From NCBI RefSeq assembly GCF_016808335.1, contig NC_053149.1, forward strand, positions 23,225,238 through 23,289,237: DNA of 64,000 bases, written 5' to 3'. Shown in pieces: positions 23,256 to 34,149 of the stretch. A program made the translations under genes and the position numbers. The number at the start of each line of letters is the position of its first letter. The first letter of the stretch is position 1. Source of the stretch: Panicum virgatum. Lineage: Eukaryota > Streptophyta > Magnoliopsida > Poales > Poaceae. The notes beneath the pieces were generated by a model. It saw nothing but the letters and a program-made list of their open reading frames with translations. It made no database searches and was not told where the DNA came from.

Positions 23256-23577
23256 TTGATCTTTGTGACAACTAGTTTTACCTCGAATTTAGTCGACAAT
23301 CATACCGACTAAATTATTTTTTTGAATAAGTTTTATTCAATCATGTAAACCATTGCTCACGTCCAACGAGCAAGGGGTAGGTCTTAAGAGTCAGAGTTTG
23401 TCATTTTACAATTATTGTAACTTCGACAAATCCAAATAAAGTTGATTTCTCCTATATCGACTACTTGGCTCTCACTCACACAACTAATACCCCCATCTCG
23501 AATGCCTTGCTCAGCACGTGAGCAGCCATCGAGTACTTCTTACAGTTCATACTCGAGTGCTTTTTTGACATTTATGT
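23256..23577 (+). other. Spacer with short hairpin
   Basis: No reading frame. TTGAATAA and TTATTCAA (23332-23350) form an 8-bp stem with a 3-nt loop; a GACTAAAT/ATTTAGTC pair lies just upstream. Confidence 0.5.
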
Positions 23578-24281
23578 CTTGGACAACCCGACAGGGTTCG
23601 TACCTAACAGTTCTATCTTAAAAGACACTCTAGTCCTATGGTAGGACATCCTACTCGCCCTGCCCGAGTAGGTTTTGGATACTCTTTTGGCACCTTCATC
23701 TTGGGCAACCCTACGGGGTTAGTACCTAACAGACTTGCCCTAAGAGTTACTCCAGTCCTTGGTTAAAAGGACACCTTACTCGCCTTGCTCGAGTAAGTTT
23801 TGGATATCTTTCTGACTTTTACATCTTGGGCAACCCGACTGGGGTTCGTACCTAACAGTTTTGTCTCAAATATCACTCCAGTTCCTGGCTAAAGGGACAC
23901 CTTACTCGCCTTGCTCGAGTAAGTTTTGGATATCATTTTGACATTTACGTCTTGGGCAACTCGACGGGATTTGTACCTAACAGTTCTGTCTTAAGGATTA
24001 CTCCAGTCCTTCGTCAAAGGACACCCTACTCGCCCTGCTCGAGTAGGTTTTGGATACTCTTTCGGCACCTTCGTCTTGGACAACTCGACGGGGTTAGTAC
24101 CTAATAGACTTGCCTTAGAGTTACTCCAGTCCTCATGTAGGACACCTTACTCGCTCTGTTTGAGTAAGTTTGGGATGTTTCTAGAATATTCACGTCTTGG
24201 TTAACTTGATGGAGTTCAATCCTAACAGTCCTATTCTAGAAATCAATCTAGTCCATTAATAGGACATACTACTCAATGCGA
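23578..24281 (+). repeat. Tandem array, six units of 121-126 bp, each with a hairpin
   Basis: CTTGG-CAACCCGAC-type starts occur at 23578, 23700, 23825, 23951, 24075 and 24196. Each unit has a TACCTAACAG or similar box, CTCCAGTCC and then a palindrome. Hairpin arms are CCTACTCG/CGAGTAGG in units 1 and 4, CTTACTCG/CGAGTAAG in units 2 and 3, and a 10-bp perfect stem ACTACTCAAT/ATTGAGTAGT (24259-24281) in unit 6. Tandem repeats in the 3' untranslated region are known for Tat-lineage elements. Confidence 0.88.
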
Positions 24282-25035
24282 TTGAGTAGTCTGGTAAAAT
24301 AGTTGCATACTATCTGGGTAACTAAATAAAGTCTATCCTAAATGGTCAACTACGAAAACACCCCCAAGGAAGCATAAATAAGCTCTTGATACTCTAAAAT
24401 AAGATGACACAAGTTTCCCGCTTGCTCAGTCTACTATGGGAATCTCCACCGCAGAATCTTTTTGCCTCGAGTACTTGACGGGTACTACCCGCTTGCTCGA
24501 GATACAAAAAGAATTTCTCATTTCCCTTAGTACTCCGAGTACTTGTCGAGAGCTGCCTGTCCTCTTATCTATCAAGAAATATCTTATGACTCCTAAGTAC
24601 TCTACAAAGAGTTTTTCCCCCCCGATTGGACAACGAAGTCCACATTAGCTACGTGGTAACTGAAAAATTTCTCCGAAAAAGGGAAATCTACATTAAGCTA
24701 CGGCTTTTTCTCTCTTACGGTGCTATTCCCACTTGGTTAATCTCGAGGGATTCAATCCTAACTGGTTAGCACCATGGTTCCAGCTTAGAACCATATAAAC
24801 TCGATCCTATTCGAGAATCCTCTGTCTCCGAAGGCACCTACGAATACAATTCCTTGTATCTACTTATATGACTGAGTGGGCCTGATGCTGCCTACACTCA
24901 GGACCCTTGAGTACAATTACTCGCCACATCAAGGGAATACACAACCCAAACACAAGTACTCAACATTACACAAATATCCAACATTTGTCCAAAAGTACTT
25001 TTGACTTATATGCCAACTCAATTACAACAAAAAGT
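24282..25035 (+). other. Spacer between tandem array and antisense ORF
   Basis: Non-coding, with many TACTCG/CGAGTA motifs and palindromes such as those around 24466-24505. It would form the 3' flank of the antisense transcript. Confidence 0.5.
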
Positions 25036-27902
25036 TCAAGGAGATCCAGCATTACTCAAAGATTCCACGATCTGATCGGCTACATTGGAGGTTTCCTCCA
25101 GGAACTGTTGGAATCTCTCCTCTATACAGTCAGCTTTGGCCCCTTGCCCAAGGGCGTCTAGACGAGTGGTTGGCCAGTAAGACTTCACCAACCCCAGCAC
25201 GTGACCCACATACTGACGTGTGATGTTGGAAATAAACCTCTCAAAGGCTCTGGGAACTTTGCGAAGCCTCCCTGCCAATGTGAGCAGTTCATCTCCATCC
25301 TTTTCTGGGACATCCATGGCCTCGAATACATAAGAATCTTTTTGAGCTGCTTCAAGGCTCCCTCCATCTCCCGGTCGGAGTCCTCCTTGATCTTTTTGAG
25401 CTTTTCTATTTCATCTATGTTTCGGTACATAAGAATCTTTAAATCCAGTACCAAGCTTTCCTGAATCTCTAACGATTTGGCACAAGCTGTGTACTCGATA
25501 CAGAGAAAATCTTATAAACACCAAGCAGATCTACTAGTCGAGTGCATGATTAAATGCCAAAGGCTAACCTTTCTTGGATTGGGAGAGCTTTTTCAGCTTC
25601 CCCTCAAGAGCACTCTTTTCAAACGAAAGAGTCTTAACCCTCTCTCTAAGAGCATTTAGCTCTACTTCATCCTGGGACTGACCACCTTTTCATCCCAACG
25701 CTTCCTGCAAAAAATAAAAGGATCAGTATACTACTCGATCCATTCTCAAGGTACTCGAAGTATTCGAGTACTTACTTCCAATAGCTTGACAGCAAGCTCC
25801 ACCTTCTCGCGTGGCAAGCTACCCCCCGATGTGATCAGGGAAGTACTCGCCATAGTCATAGGCCTTTTGGGCATTTCGTCAATTCTCCCTACAGTATTCC
25901 CTGTGACTTGGGAATCTACTGGAAAAATGTGCTACTTAATTACACTAAGAGCAAGTAAAAGCATGCCTCTTCTACAAGGTGCTACAAGTTTACCTGTAGG
26001 GGTCTCCTTTGACTGTTTCTCATTGCCTCCCTCAGGAAGCTTCTCGCCTTCACCCCCTTCTGGAGGCTTGTCGCTTCTACCACCTTCTGGGATCCCTTCA
26101 ATAGCCCTCTCTAAATTGGGCAAGGGAGAATCCCGAAGCATGGAGTTGAGCATCGCCTTCGCTTCATGAACACTCATCTCAGGAGTGTTCAGGGGCTTCT
26201 CCATCTCAGATTGGGAAGCTGAGTTACCCTCAGCCCCCATGTCCTCTCCCAGGACTGCATCCCTGCAAAGACAAAGTAGTTACAAACTACTAGATTCAAA
26301 ACAGATCCTACACATACAAGTTCTAAAGAACTTACACAGGAGCTCTTATTAGGGTAAACCCCTTGATGCCAAATTTGCGGGCAGGCTTCGTGACGACCGT
26401 CAGCTTACCTGCATCAATGGTTTTATCTACATCAGAACTACTCGCTGAAGGAGTAGTCCCGAACCCATTTGATGGGTCCAATGTGGTGGAGGGGACAGTC
26501 TGTCCCACCACAGCATCATCCCCAGATGCTGATATCCGTGGCATCTTAGCCACCTGAACTTGAAAAAATAAAACACAATTAGCAAGTCAATACTAAATGT
26601 ACTCGATTCTAAAGACAACAAGCTACTCACCTGTCGATAGTAGTTTGAGAGGAACTGCGATGCTTCCTCACCATAGTTTGAGTACCTTTCGTGCCCCCAG
26701 CCTGGGTACTGGTACTCGCAGAAGGGCTGAACTCCCTATCACTCCCTTCCTTAGCTCCTTCCTCATCTGCACAATCAAAATTATACATCAAATATTATTT
26801 ATATGACATCTCATATGGACATACTTAGAGATGATTGGCAGATCGAGAAAGATTGAAAGAGTAAAAAGGCGAATAAATGCCTGGTAGTGAAGGACTATTT
26901 TTAAAGTGCTCCACGTCCTCCTACAGACATCAAAATCCTATTAGGTTCCAACTAAGGTAAAGTACTCGATTTCTACGCATCGACTACTCTTATCAAGTAC
27001 CTGCTTCGGAGGATTCATAGCAGAAAATGCACGAGGAACAACTGGGATCTTCTTCACATTCTTTATCAGTCGTTGTATTCGACTGAACACTATATCATCC
27101 GAGATCTCTTCCTCTGAGTATCTTGATGGATCAGTTGTTCCTTGGTACTGAAATCCAAGCGATTCCCGAGCCTGTAATGGCTGGACTCTTCGCTTCATCC
27201 AGTCAAATATGACTGCCTCCCCAGTCAACATATTTTGCCTTAAGTTGGCAATCCGGTCGAGAAGTTGGGGGATCTGACTGTCATCGACTGGTTTTTTATT
27301 TCACTTAGGCCATTGGATTGCATTGGGGGGTCTGGGGTAATTGATGGAAAGCTCCCTGATGGGTTCTCGATAAAGAACCTCTTGGGTTTCCATTCGATTA
27401 CTTTATTACTAAGCTTACATGGAATATACTCCCTATCTTTCCATTGTCTAAGTAGGAGACCTACACTACCTACTACATCTAAGATGAATCTATCAGGCTG
27501 CGGCTTTAGATGTAAAAGATAGCGGAAAAGCTCGAAATGGGGCTCGATGCCCAGAAAAGCTTCGCACAAATGCATGAAGATGGAAATATGAACAAAGGAA
27601 TTTGGGGTTAAATGATGCAACTGGATCCGGTAGTAGCGCAAGAGCCCAGAAAAGAAAGAAGAACAAGGGAACCCCAATCCCCGTTCCAATTATGAGGTGA
27701 AAGCAACAACTTCCCCCGTATTTTCATACGGATGATCCGAACCCAAGGCAGGACGCCATTGGATAACAGATCTGGGAACTAAAAGACCTTACGACGCTAG
27801 AGATTCCAAGTCAGATTCGGAACACTTGCTTGTGTTCCACTCTTCATCACGTGTTGACTCCGCAGCCACACTCCTCCCCTTGATCGCCTTCTTAGGTGCC
27901 AT
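25036..27902 (-). pseudogene. Antisense ORF of element G (gypsy-type transposon domain, spliced)
   Basis: ATG at 27902-27900 begins MAPKKAIKGRSV. The first exon holds the Transposase_28-like domain (LERGLGFPCSSFFSGLLRYY ... HLCEAFLGIEPHFELF). Introns with GT..AG ends can be placed at 27000-26767, 26630-26559, 26335-26263, 25993-25919, 25775-25705 and 25568-25487, giving seven exons. Later exons are acidic, then coiled-coil-like (IDEIEKLKKIKEDSDREMEG), and the end (VLGLVKSYWP ... IVESL) resembles the end of the antisense ORF in element H. In-frame TAA codons at 27791-27789 and 27692-27690 break exon 1. Function is unknown. Confidence 0.75.
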
Positions 27903-28069
27903 CTGGAAATCCACAGATCGCTTCACGCGCATAAACTGATGGAAACCCTAGGAGGAGGATGGGGAACGACAAGGCGCAAGAATTTTGGATCTAGGAGCTT
28001 GAAAGCGCAAGACAGATCTAAAACAGTAAAATCAAATGGCGGCCAGTGGGGTAAAACCTAAGTTACCAT

Positions 28070-28086
28070 TTCATTTTATAATAGCA
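28070..28086 (-). promoter_or_regulatory. TATA-like element upstream of the G antisense ORF
   Basis: On the minus strand GCTATTATAAAATG lies about 170 bp before the ATG at 27902. It is a plausible promoter position. Confidence 0.45.
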
Positions 28087-29412
28087 GTGGCAACACGGTA
28101 AAACACCCAGAAAGGCCAACAGTCCGTTGCAAATCGCAGAAAACATGGGATTTTAAAGAGACATTCTTTTTCTGGGATTACATTCTGGAAAAAGAAAACA
28201 CTCACATCCCTAGTCGACTACTCGACCCTTCTTTCCTTAACTAGAATTACATTCCAGAACAAGGAAAAGTACTCGACACAGTACAACTACTCGATATTAC
28301 AACTCGAGTACTTTTTATTATAAAACATTACAAACAACTCGGGTCTGCACACACACATGATGCCTGGATCTCCTAGAGCTTCTAGTCGATGTCTGCTGCA
28401 GTTAGATCGGCCTGAGGCCGTGACAAAGTACAAACTTGTTATTCCCATTAAGGGAATAATGATATTTGTATTCAGGGAGATAAGCTACAAGACGTTTGGA
28501 GGTAGATTACAGTAACCACCACACAAGTCCTCTTGTAGCATCTTACGGAGAAATTTCTCTTTCCCCCTGAACACATTATGACAAGATTAAGTCTTCCCAC
28601 CAGAGATGGAGTTCTTGGGGGTGCACACCCTAGGAATCCCTAGGATGTGACACAAGAAGACTCCATTCATCCCCTGAAACTCTGCCTCATTGGAAGATGC
28701 AAGGACATGATGTCCAAAATGGATCCAATGAGAGCAAGGCAGTGGTAGGTGGAGGCAGCGGAGACTTCTCTTGTCACTCGCAAGTTCTCTTCTAGCATCT
28801 TTTGTTGGAAGAAAATACAGAAATTTCAGGAGGGCGAGAGCAAGAACACCAAGGAAAAGCCATGGCTGCTACACTTTGGTGCTTCTGCGAAGGGCCTCTC
28901 CCCTGCCTTTTATAGCCACAAGGGGGCTTACTGAGGACCCGTGAATCAATAGTGCACGTTTCACGAACGCATTCATGGCAGCATTCATGGGTGTAGTCAA
29001 AGATGCGATAATACAGATTCTCCAGAACAGTAATGTCCCACGTGAGCACTAAATACAGAGCCGTACATCCCGGGTTTTATTTCTGAAGTTATTTCAGGTG
29101 CAATCAGTGTGGCGGATCCAATTGTATCATTTTTCTAGGATTTTACCTAAAAAAGAGGTCTTTTCGGATTCCAGTTCTGATGAATCCTGTAAATAATCTG
29201 AAGGATAAAATCTGATGCCACGACTTGAATTCTTAATTCCAAATCTACGCTCTAGGGCTACTCGCAGCAAAAAGGATTTTGATCTAAGGCTCGGGATCTG
29301 CTAGATATAGGTATCAGAGATTTATTTTTCAAATTTTTTGGAAAATAAAGAGGCAAAAAGACTGAATTGACCCTCAGCCTAATTCTGCGATTCAACCTAA
29401 GGCTCGGGGGCT
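28087..29412 (+). other. 3' spacer of element G
   Basis: No convincing gene. It has more TACTCG motifs (28200-28320) and, on the minus strand, a TATA box at 28904-28919. Small frames at 28749-28934 (plus) and 28792-29049 (minus) match nothing known. Just before 29412 CTCGGGGGCTAC is the purine tract expected before a Retand LTR. Confidence 0.5.
28904..28919 (-). promoter_or_regulatory. Strong minus-strand TATA box
   Basis: GGCTATAAAAGGCAGGGG on the minus strand is a near-consensus plant TATA box, about 1 kb upstream of the antisense ORF. It could be a distal promoter of that gene or belong to an unrecognised insertion. Confidence 0.45.
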
Positions 29413-30054
29413 ACTCCATATGGAGCGCGAGTACTTTGCGCACCATATATGGTCAAGATTTCGGGGCTTGAGCACCTCACAGCCTCGGAGCAAATGGAAG
29501 TACATGGAGACTACTCGACGTATTTGAAGGAAGGATCAGAAGCAATCCGAAGGATGTGCTGACCACTTGTAGTATTTGAAGACGCCCAGCCATGTACTCG
29601 ACGCCTACAGGACTCGGCTACGAAGAGCTCAGGGGCTTGTCAGACCTGGGACAGCAGGACTACTTATAGGCATAGAATGTTCTAGAGTAAGGGATAGCTC
29701 ATGGATGTATCTTACCTCTTTTGTAACTACTCGAATAGGCAGTAGAACTAGCAGCAGTACAAAGGAAACTACCCGATTGTGTTGTAGTAGGACTCCAACT
29801 GTACTCGGCTAGGACTTTCCATGTAACCCTGTCCCCCCGGATATATAAGGGCGAGTAGGGATCCCCTCCAAACAATCATCAACACCTAAGGCAATACAAA
29901 CCACACAGGGCGTAGGGTATTACGCAAACTCGCGGCCCGAACCTGTATAAATCTTTGTGTTCCTTGTACCATCGACTTCTAGAGCAGTCGATCCCTACCT
30001 ACAAACCCTACTGCTAAGGGTATCCCTGAGCAGGCTTGGCGGTAAACACCGACA
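29413..30054 (+). repeat. Element G 3' LTR
   Basis: Ends GGTAAACACCGACA. TATA box GGATATATAAGGG at 29839-29851, then GGGTATTACGC and CGGCCCGAACCT, both also found in the LTR of element H. The 5' boundary is placed after the purine tract and is uncertain because no clean TG start is visible. Confidence 0.68.
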
Positions 30055-30357
30055 GTGTGTGTCACATTACCCCTGATTATCATTCATTTATCACTTACCC
30101 CTGTATAGTCAGTGGTCTTCATCTTGCTCATACGTGTCATGGTTATGCAACTAAGTAAATACACTTTACACAACCTAGCCATCCCTTGGGAAAATATAAA
30201 TAACGATACCCTGGATACTTTCGGGTGAAATGCTACAACAGTATATCCATGCACTTGCAGATCCTTCTGTAAACGTTAAGACGTACCACATGGCATCTTC
30301 GAGGCACCGTTACTAGGAACTAACCACTCCTAGTGATGACGCTAAGAAATGCCAACA
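30055..30357 (+). repeat. Element F 5' LTR, last 303 bp
   Basis: Colinear with 38991-39293, ends GAAATGCCAACA. The rest is cut off by the end of element G at 30054. Confidence 0.9.
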
Positions 30358-30365
30358 AGCATTTC

Positions 30366-30383
30366 TGGCGCCGTTGCCGGGGA
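30366..30383 (+). other. Primer binding site, tRNA-Asp type
   Basis: TGGCGCCGTTGCCGGGGA, 8 nt after the LTR end, identical to the site in element B. Confidence 0.92.
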
Positions 30384-30515
30384 TGGCACTAGATGTAAAG
30401 TTTATTTACTAAAGTACATAAACATGGAAATATAAGTAAGAGGTAGCTACTGCTTATACAGGCTAATGTGTTTATCTTTTTGTTTTCTCCTGATTGGATG
30501 AAAATAGGGTAGTGT

Positions 30516-31625
30516 ATGTCTCGTTTCTCCTTGCTGACAAATTTCGTTGAAAATCCCGAGAAGCTCGTGAGAAGGGTCCGACCTCGCGTCGTTCCTCCTC
30601 CGATCTCGCAGTCGACAAGCGAACCAGCTTTCCAAGCACCATTAACTGAACTCATGGCTGAGAAGACTCTCCGCGACTTCTCCGTCCCCTCAGCTGCCAA
30701 TGTGGAAACTGGACCCAATGTTGATGTTGGGGACATGAACTTTGAGCTGAAGTCCAGCCTCATAAATATGGTGCCGGCTAGCCCATTATGTGGCAAGCCG
30801 AATGAGGACGCCAACGCCCATCTCCAGAACTTTCTGGAGCTTTGCAAGACCGTAACCATATGGGGCGTTACGGTTGATGCCATCAGGCTCCGCCTGTTTC
30901 CTTTCTCCCTCCTGGGGAAGGCGAAATAGTGGTTTTATCATAACAAGGAAGCCGTCAGCATGTGGGACAAGTGTTCCATGGCGTTCCTCGCTAAATTCTT
31001 TCCGTTGGGCAAAACCAATGCCCTACGAGGAAGAATCTCAAGTTTCCAGCAGACGGGGATGGAATCCATCCCAGAAGCTTGGGAAAGGCTGCAAGAGTAC
31101 ATACTCGCCTATCCTCATCATGGGATGGATGAGTGGCTCGTGCTACAAAGCTTCTACAACGGGCTAACGACTACATCCAGAGCCCATCTTGATGCTGCTG
31201 GAGGAGCCTATCTCGATCTCACGATTGCCAAGGCTACGGCCTCAATCGAGAAGATGGTCTCCAACCAGGGCTGGAACAAGGAGCGTTCCCAGTCCAGAAC
31301 CAAAGGAGGAATGCGTACTGTCAAGGAGACAGATATGCTCGCCGCCAAGCTGGACCTCCTACTAAAGAAGATTGATGAAGGGAACCGGCCCCAGATGCCT
31401 ATTCCCGTCCATGCCATGAACTCGTACTTTACGTGCAAGGTTTGTGGTGACAGTGGACACTCAGGGAATGACTGCCATGAGACCCGTGAAGATGCAGCAT
31501 ACATCAACAACAACAACACCGGGTTTCGTCCACTAGGAGGCCAGGGTGGGGTCAAACATGCCCACCATTCCAAGGAGGAGGTAACAACTATAACTCAAAT
31601 TTCAATTCGAACCAACCCTCCTTAA
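30516..31625 (+). pseudogene. gag: Athila-type gag
   Basis: ATG at 30516. Athila gag signatures in order: FELKSSLINMV, SPLCGKPNEDANAHLQNFLE, IRLRLFPFSLLGKAK, MAFLAKFFPLGKTNALRGRI, ESIPEAWERLQEY, CPHHGMD-like YPHHGMDEWLV and IEKMVSNQGW. A zinc knuckle CKVCGDSGHSGNDC lies near 31437-31478. One in-frame TAG (30927-30929) falls after GKAK where the family has Q; the frame then continues to TAA at 31623-31625. It builds the virus-like particle. Confidence 0.92.
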
Positions 31626-32580
31626 GAGACCTAGTCTTTGGCCAAACTAAAATTAATGAATCTTTAAACCGAAAGCTTGCTGCCAACGATAAAATTTTAG
31701 AAAGCATTCATGCTAAAGTTGAAACTCTTTCTTCTGCTCATAAAAATCAACTTAGTTTCAACAAAATGATAGAAACACAACTGGCTCAGTTAGCTGCTGT
31801 TGCTCCTGTCTCTGAAGACGGGAAGATCTCGGGACAACCCGAATCTTCCATCGAAACTGCAAATATGGTGTCTTCCGGGTGGGGCAACCTTCCCCGGCAG
31901 ACTTCTCGAACTAACCATGCAGGAGAAACCACGCACCCAAGGATGAATGCGTGGTGCGGGCTAACAGCGAAAAATTTCATGGAGATCCAGGGGTGCCCAT
32001 GATCAGCTGTTCCATCTTCGATCAACCCTACACACGGGCCCTCTGCGACCTTGGGTCAAGCATAAACATCATGCTCAAGGTAATCTTTGAGCAATTACAA
32101 TATCCTGCTCTTTCCCAGACCTGTATGCTCGTATAGCTTGCAGACTCCATAGTTCGACATCCTGGAGGGATTGTCGAAAACATCTATGTACGAGTCTGGA
32201 ATTGCTTCGTCCTAGCCGATTTTGTCATCCTCAACATGGATGGAGACTTAGGACTAGACCTTATCCTCAGACGACCGTTCCTGAATAGTGTGAAGGCTAG
32301 GATTGATGTCAGATCTGGAAAAGTCTAGTTCCGCATCGGGGTCGATGAAATATTCTTTAAATTCCTCCATGGGAGGGAGCAGAGGTTCGTGATCCAGCAG
32401 GCTCACGACAGAAGTCCACTCTGGGGTGCACCTGAACCCCAACCAGAAGAACCTACAACCATACGATCCAGAAGAAGACGCTCAAAGAAGGTGTGGCGTA
32501 AGGTCACAAGCTCGTCCTCGTCCAACTCTCCAGGACAAGCCGAGCAATGGTGAACACAGCAGGAGAAAGGTCCCGCTCGT
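31626..32580 (+). pseudogene. pro: Gag tail and protease fragment of element F
   Basis: First a linker with LNRKLAANDKILESIHAK and MIETQLAQLA, typical of Athila gag tails, then an aspartic protease: RALCDLGSSINIM at about 32034-32072 holds the catalytic aspartate, and LDLILRRPFLN follows near 32250-32290. Stops at 32134-32136 and 32326-32328 and frame changes break it. It ends with RSRRRRSKKVWRK; the expected RT never follows. Confidence 0.8.
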
Positions 32581-32625
32581 CAGACTCTAAACGACGAGCC
32601 CTTGCCGAAGGTAAATCGATACGTA

Positions 32626-34124
32626 TCTGTAAGGATCACCGGGGTGTCCGACCCTAGATGGGGAGGGGGTGAATAGGGTCGCTAATTCGCTTTCTAACCT
32701 AGGGCTCAATCTACTTGCATAAGATAAACCTAACACGTGCTACACATGCTAGTTATGACTAAGGTTTATTTATGCTACTCTCTACTTACCCCAAAAGACT
32801 TGCAACCTATGGCCAATCCTAATCAAACTAACTAGGAAAGTAAAGGCACACAAGATAGAGTAAATGTGGAAACGTAATAAGGTAAGTAAAGAGATAAGGG
32901 AGAGGATATGCAAACTCCCGTGAAGACACCAAGACACACGATTTAACGTGGTTCGGTTAGGACACCAAGTCCCTCCCTACGTCCACGGCTACTTGTCCAA
33001 CAAGAACAAGTGTGATGCCGAGTCTCTTCGCTTGATCACCGTCTTGCGTTCTCCACCAAGGCTTCCGGCAAGAGAAGGCTAAGTGGCCCCAAGTCACCAA
33101 GACAAGGCCACCGCCACCGTCTCTCTCAAAGCGTCACCAATGGCACCGTCTTCACTCTCGGAGCTTCTCACCAAGAGGGGTCTCCTTCCCCGCACAAAGT
33201 GTCGTTGCCTCTCCACACCAAGTCGGAGGGTCACACGACAAGTACACGGTTGCTTGCCGCAGCAAGACTTTGCTCAAGGTTGATCTCGCAAGATCAAGTC
33301 CTCCCAAGCACTAAGCTTTTCAAGCTCACACTTGCACTAAGCTATTCTAAGCTTGAATGCGGCACTAAGCTCAATATGGTGGATGGAGTTGATGTTGATC
33401 TTCAATAGAACTTCCAGAGTCTCCAACCTCTTCAAATGACCCGGCCTTGGGGGTATATATAGGCAGCACAAGCAAATATAACCGTTAGAGAAAAGCTGCC
33501 AGAAAAGTGCTTAACGCCGGTTAATCCGATGCACCCCAAATAGCCATCATCTGTTCAACTGGTGATACTAAACAGCCCGCCTCAAAAACTAGCCGTTATG
33601 TGTACGAGCAATCAACCGATGCTGCGTCAGTTTAACGGGTGAGTGTAGTTGTCCTGTGAACTCTGAAAAACCAACTCTCTGGATAATTACACCGACGTTC
33701 ACCAAGAACCAACATCGGTTCATCCAGTGTATAGACCTTGCCTCAGCTTCTTGGTCCATTGCACCGACGTATTCAACTTTCCTAGCGTCGGTTCAATCGG
33801 TGAGTGTGAGCAGATCTTTTACCAAGTCCATTACACCGGTGAGTGTAAAACATCCATTACACCGGTGAGTGTAAAACACTCAATGCCGGTTAATCCGGTG
33901 CTAAGCCCTAGCCCGCAGGCCTTCTCTGTGATTGCACCGGTGAGTTCATTTTGCCCTATGTCGGTTCAACCGGTGATAGCAAAATACCTCTGTTTTGATC
34001 CTTTTGACTTGGTTTCTTTTGGATTTCTTCTCTTTGTCATCACTTGAACCTAAAAGCCTGAGGATATCATCTAAACAAACACATTAGTCCAAGTGTTGTG
34101 TTGTCTATATCAATCACCAAAACA
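32626..34124 (-). mobile_element. Probable solo LTR, Ty1/copia SIRE-like, inserted in F
   Basis: Minus strand reads TGTTTTGGTGATTGAT at its start and ..CACCCCGGTGATCCTTACA at its end; CCTATTCACCCCCTCCCCATC near the end is typical of grass SIRE-type LTR ends. A TATA box TATATATACCC lies at 33454-33461 (minus). CACCGGTGAGTGTAA-like repeats occur at 33780-33970. No coding sequence or primer site is present. The 5-bp flanks (GTATC, TTATA) do not match, so the ends are tentative. Confidence 0.55.
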
Positions 34125-34149
34125 TTATACTGAAATATGGCATGAGAGG

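Larger units (their letters stand above)
21281..30054 (+). mobile_element. Element G: pol-less Retand/Tat-type element
   Basis: Plus-strand order: gag remnant, tandem array, antisense ORF on the minus strand, spacer, LTR ending CACCGACA. The antisense ORF of the putative gypsy-type transposon (Transposase_28) class before the 3' LTR is a hallmark of Tat/Retand elements. RT, RNase H and integrase are absent, resembling known non-autonomous partners such as rice Dasheng. The left end is truncated by the Tekay LTR ending at 21280; the right end interrupts the 5' LTR of element F. Confidence 0.75.

Noticed and set aside
23578..24281. CRISPR-like appearance of regular repeats
   Set aside because: Units are contiguous 121-126-bp repeats with diverged copies and no unique spacers, in a plant retroelement.
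29576..29812. 78-codon frame in the LTR of G
   Set aside because: Lies across the LTR promoter region, has no homologue in the H LTR and looks random.
33480..33970. Possible satellite of CACCGGTGAGTG repeats
   Set aside because: Only a few imperfect copies, inside a copia-like LTR; such motifs are ordinary in that LTR type.
32626..34124. DNA transposon as explanation of the insert in F
   Set aside because: No terminal inverted repeats or matching target duplication were found. A TATA box in minus orientation and LTR-like ends favour a solo LTR, though the borders remain unsure.
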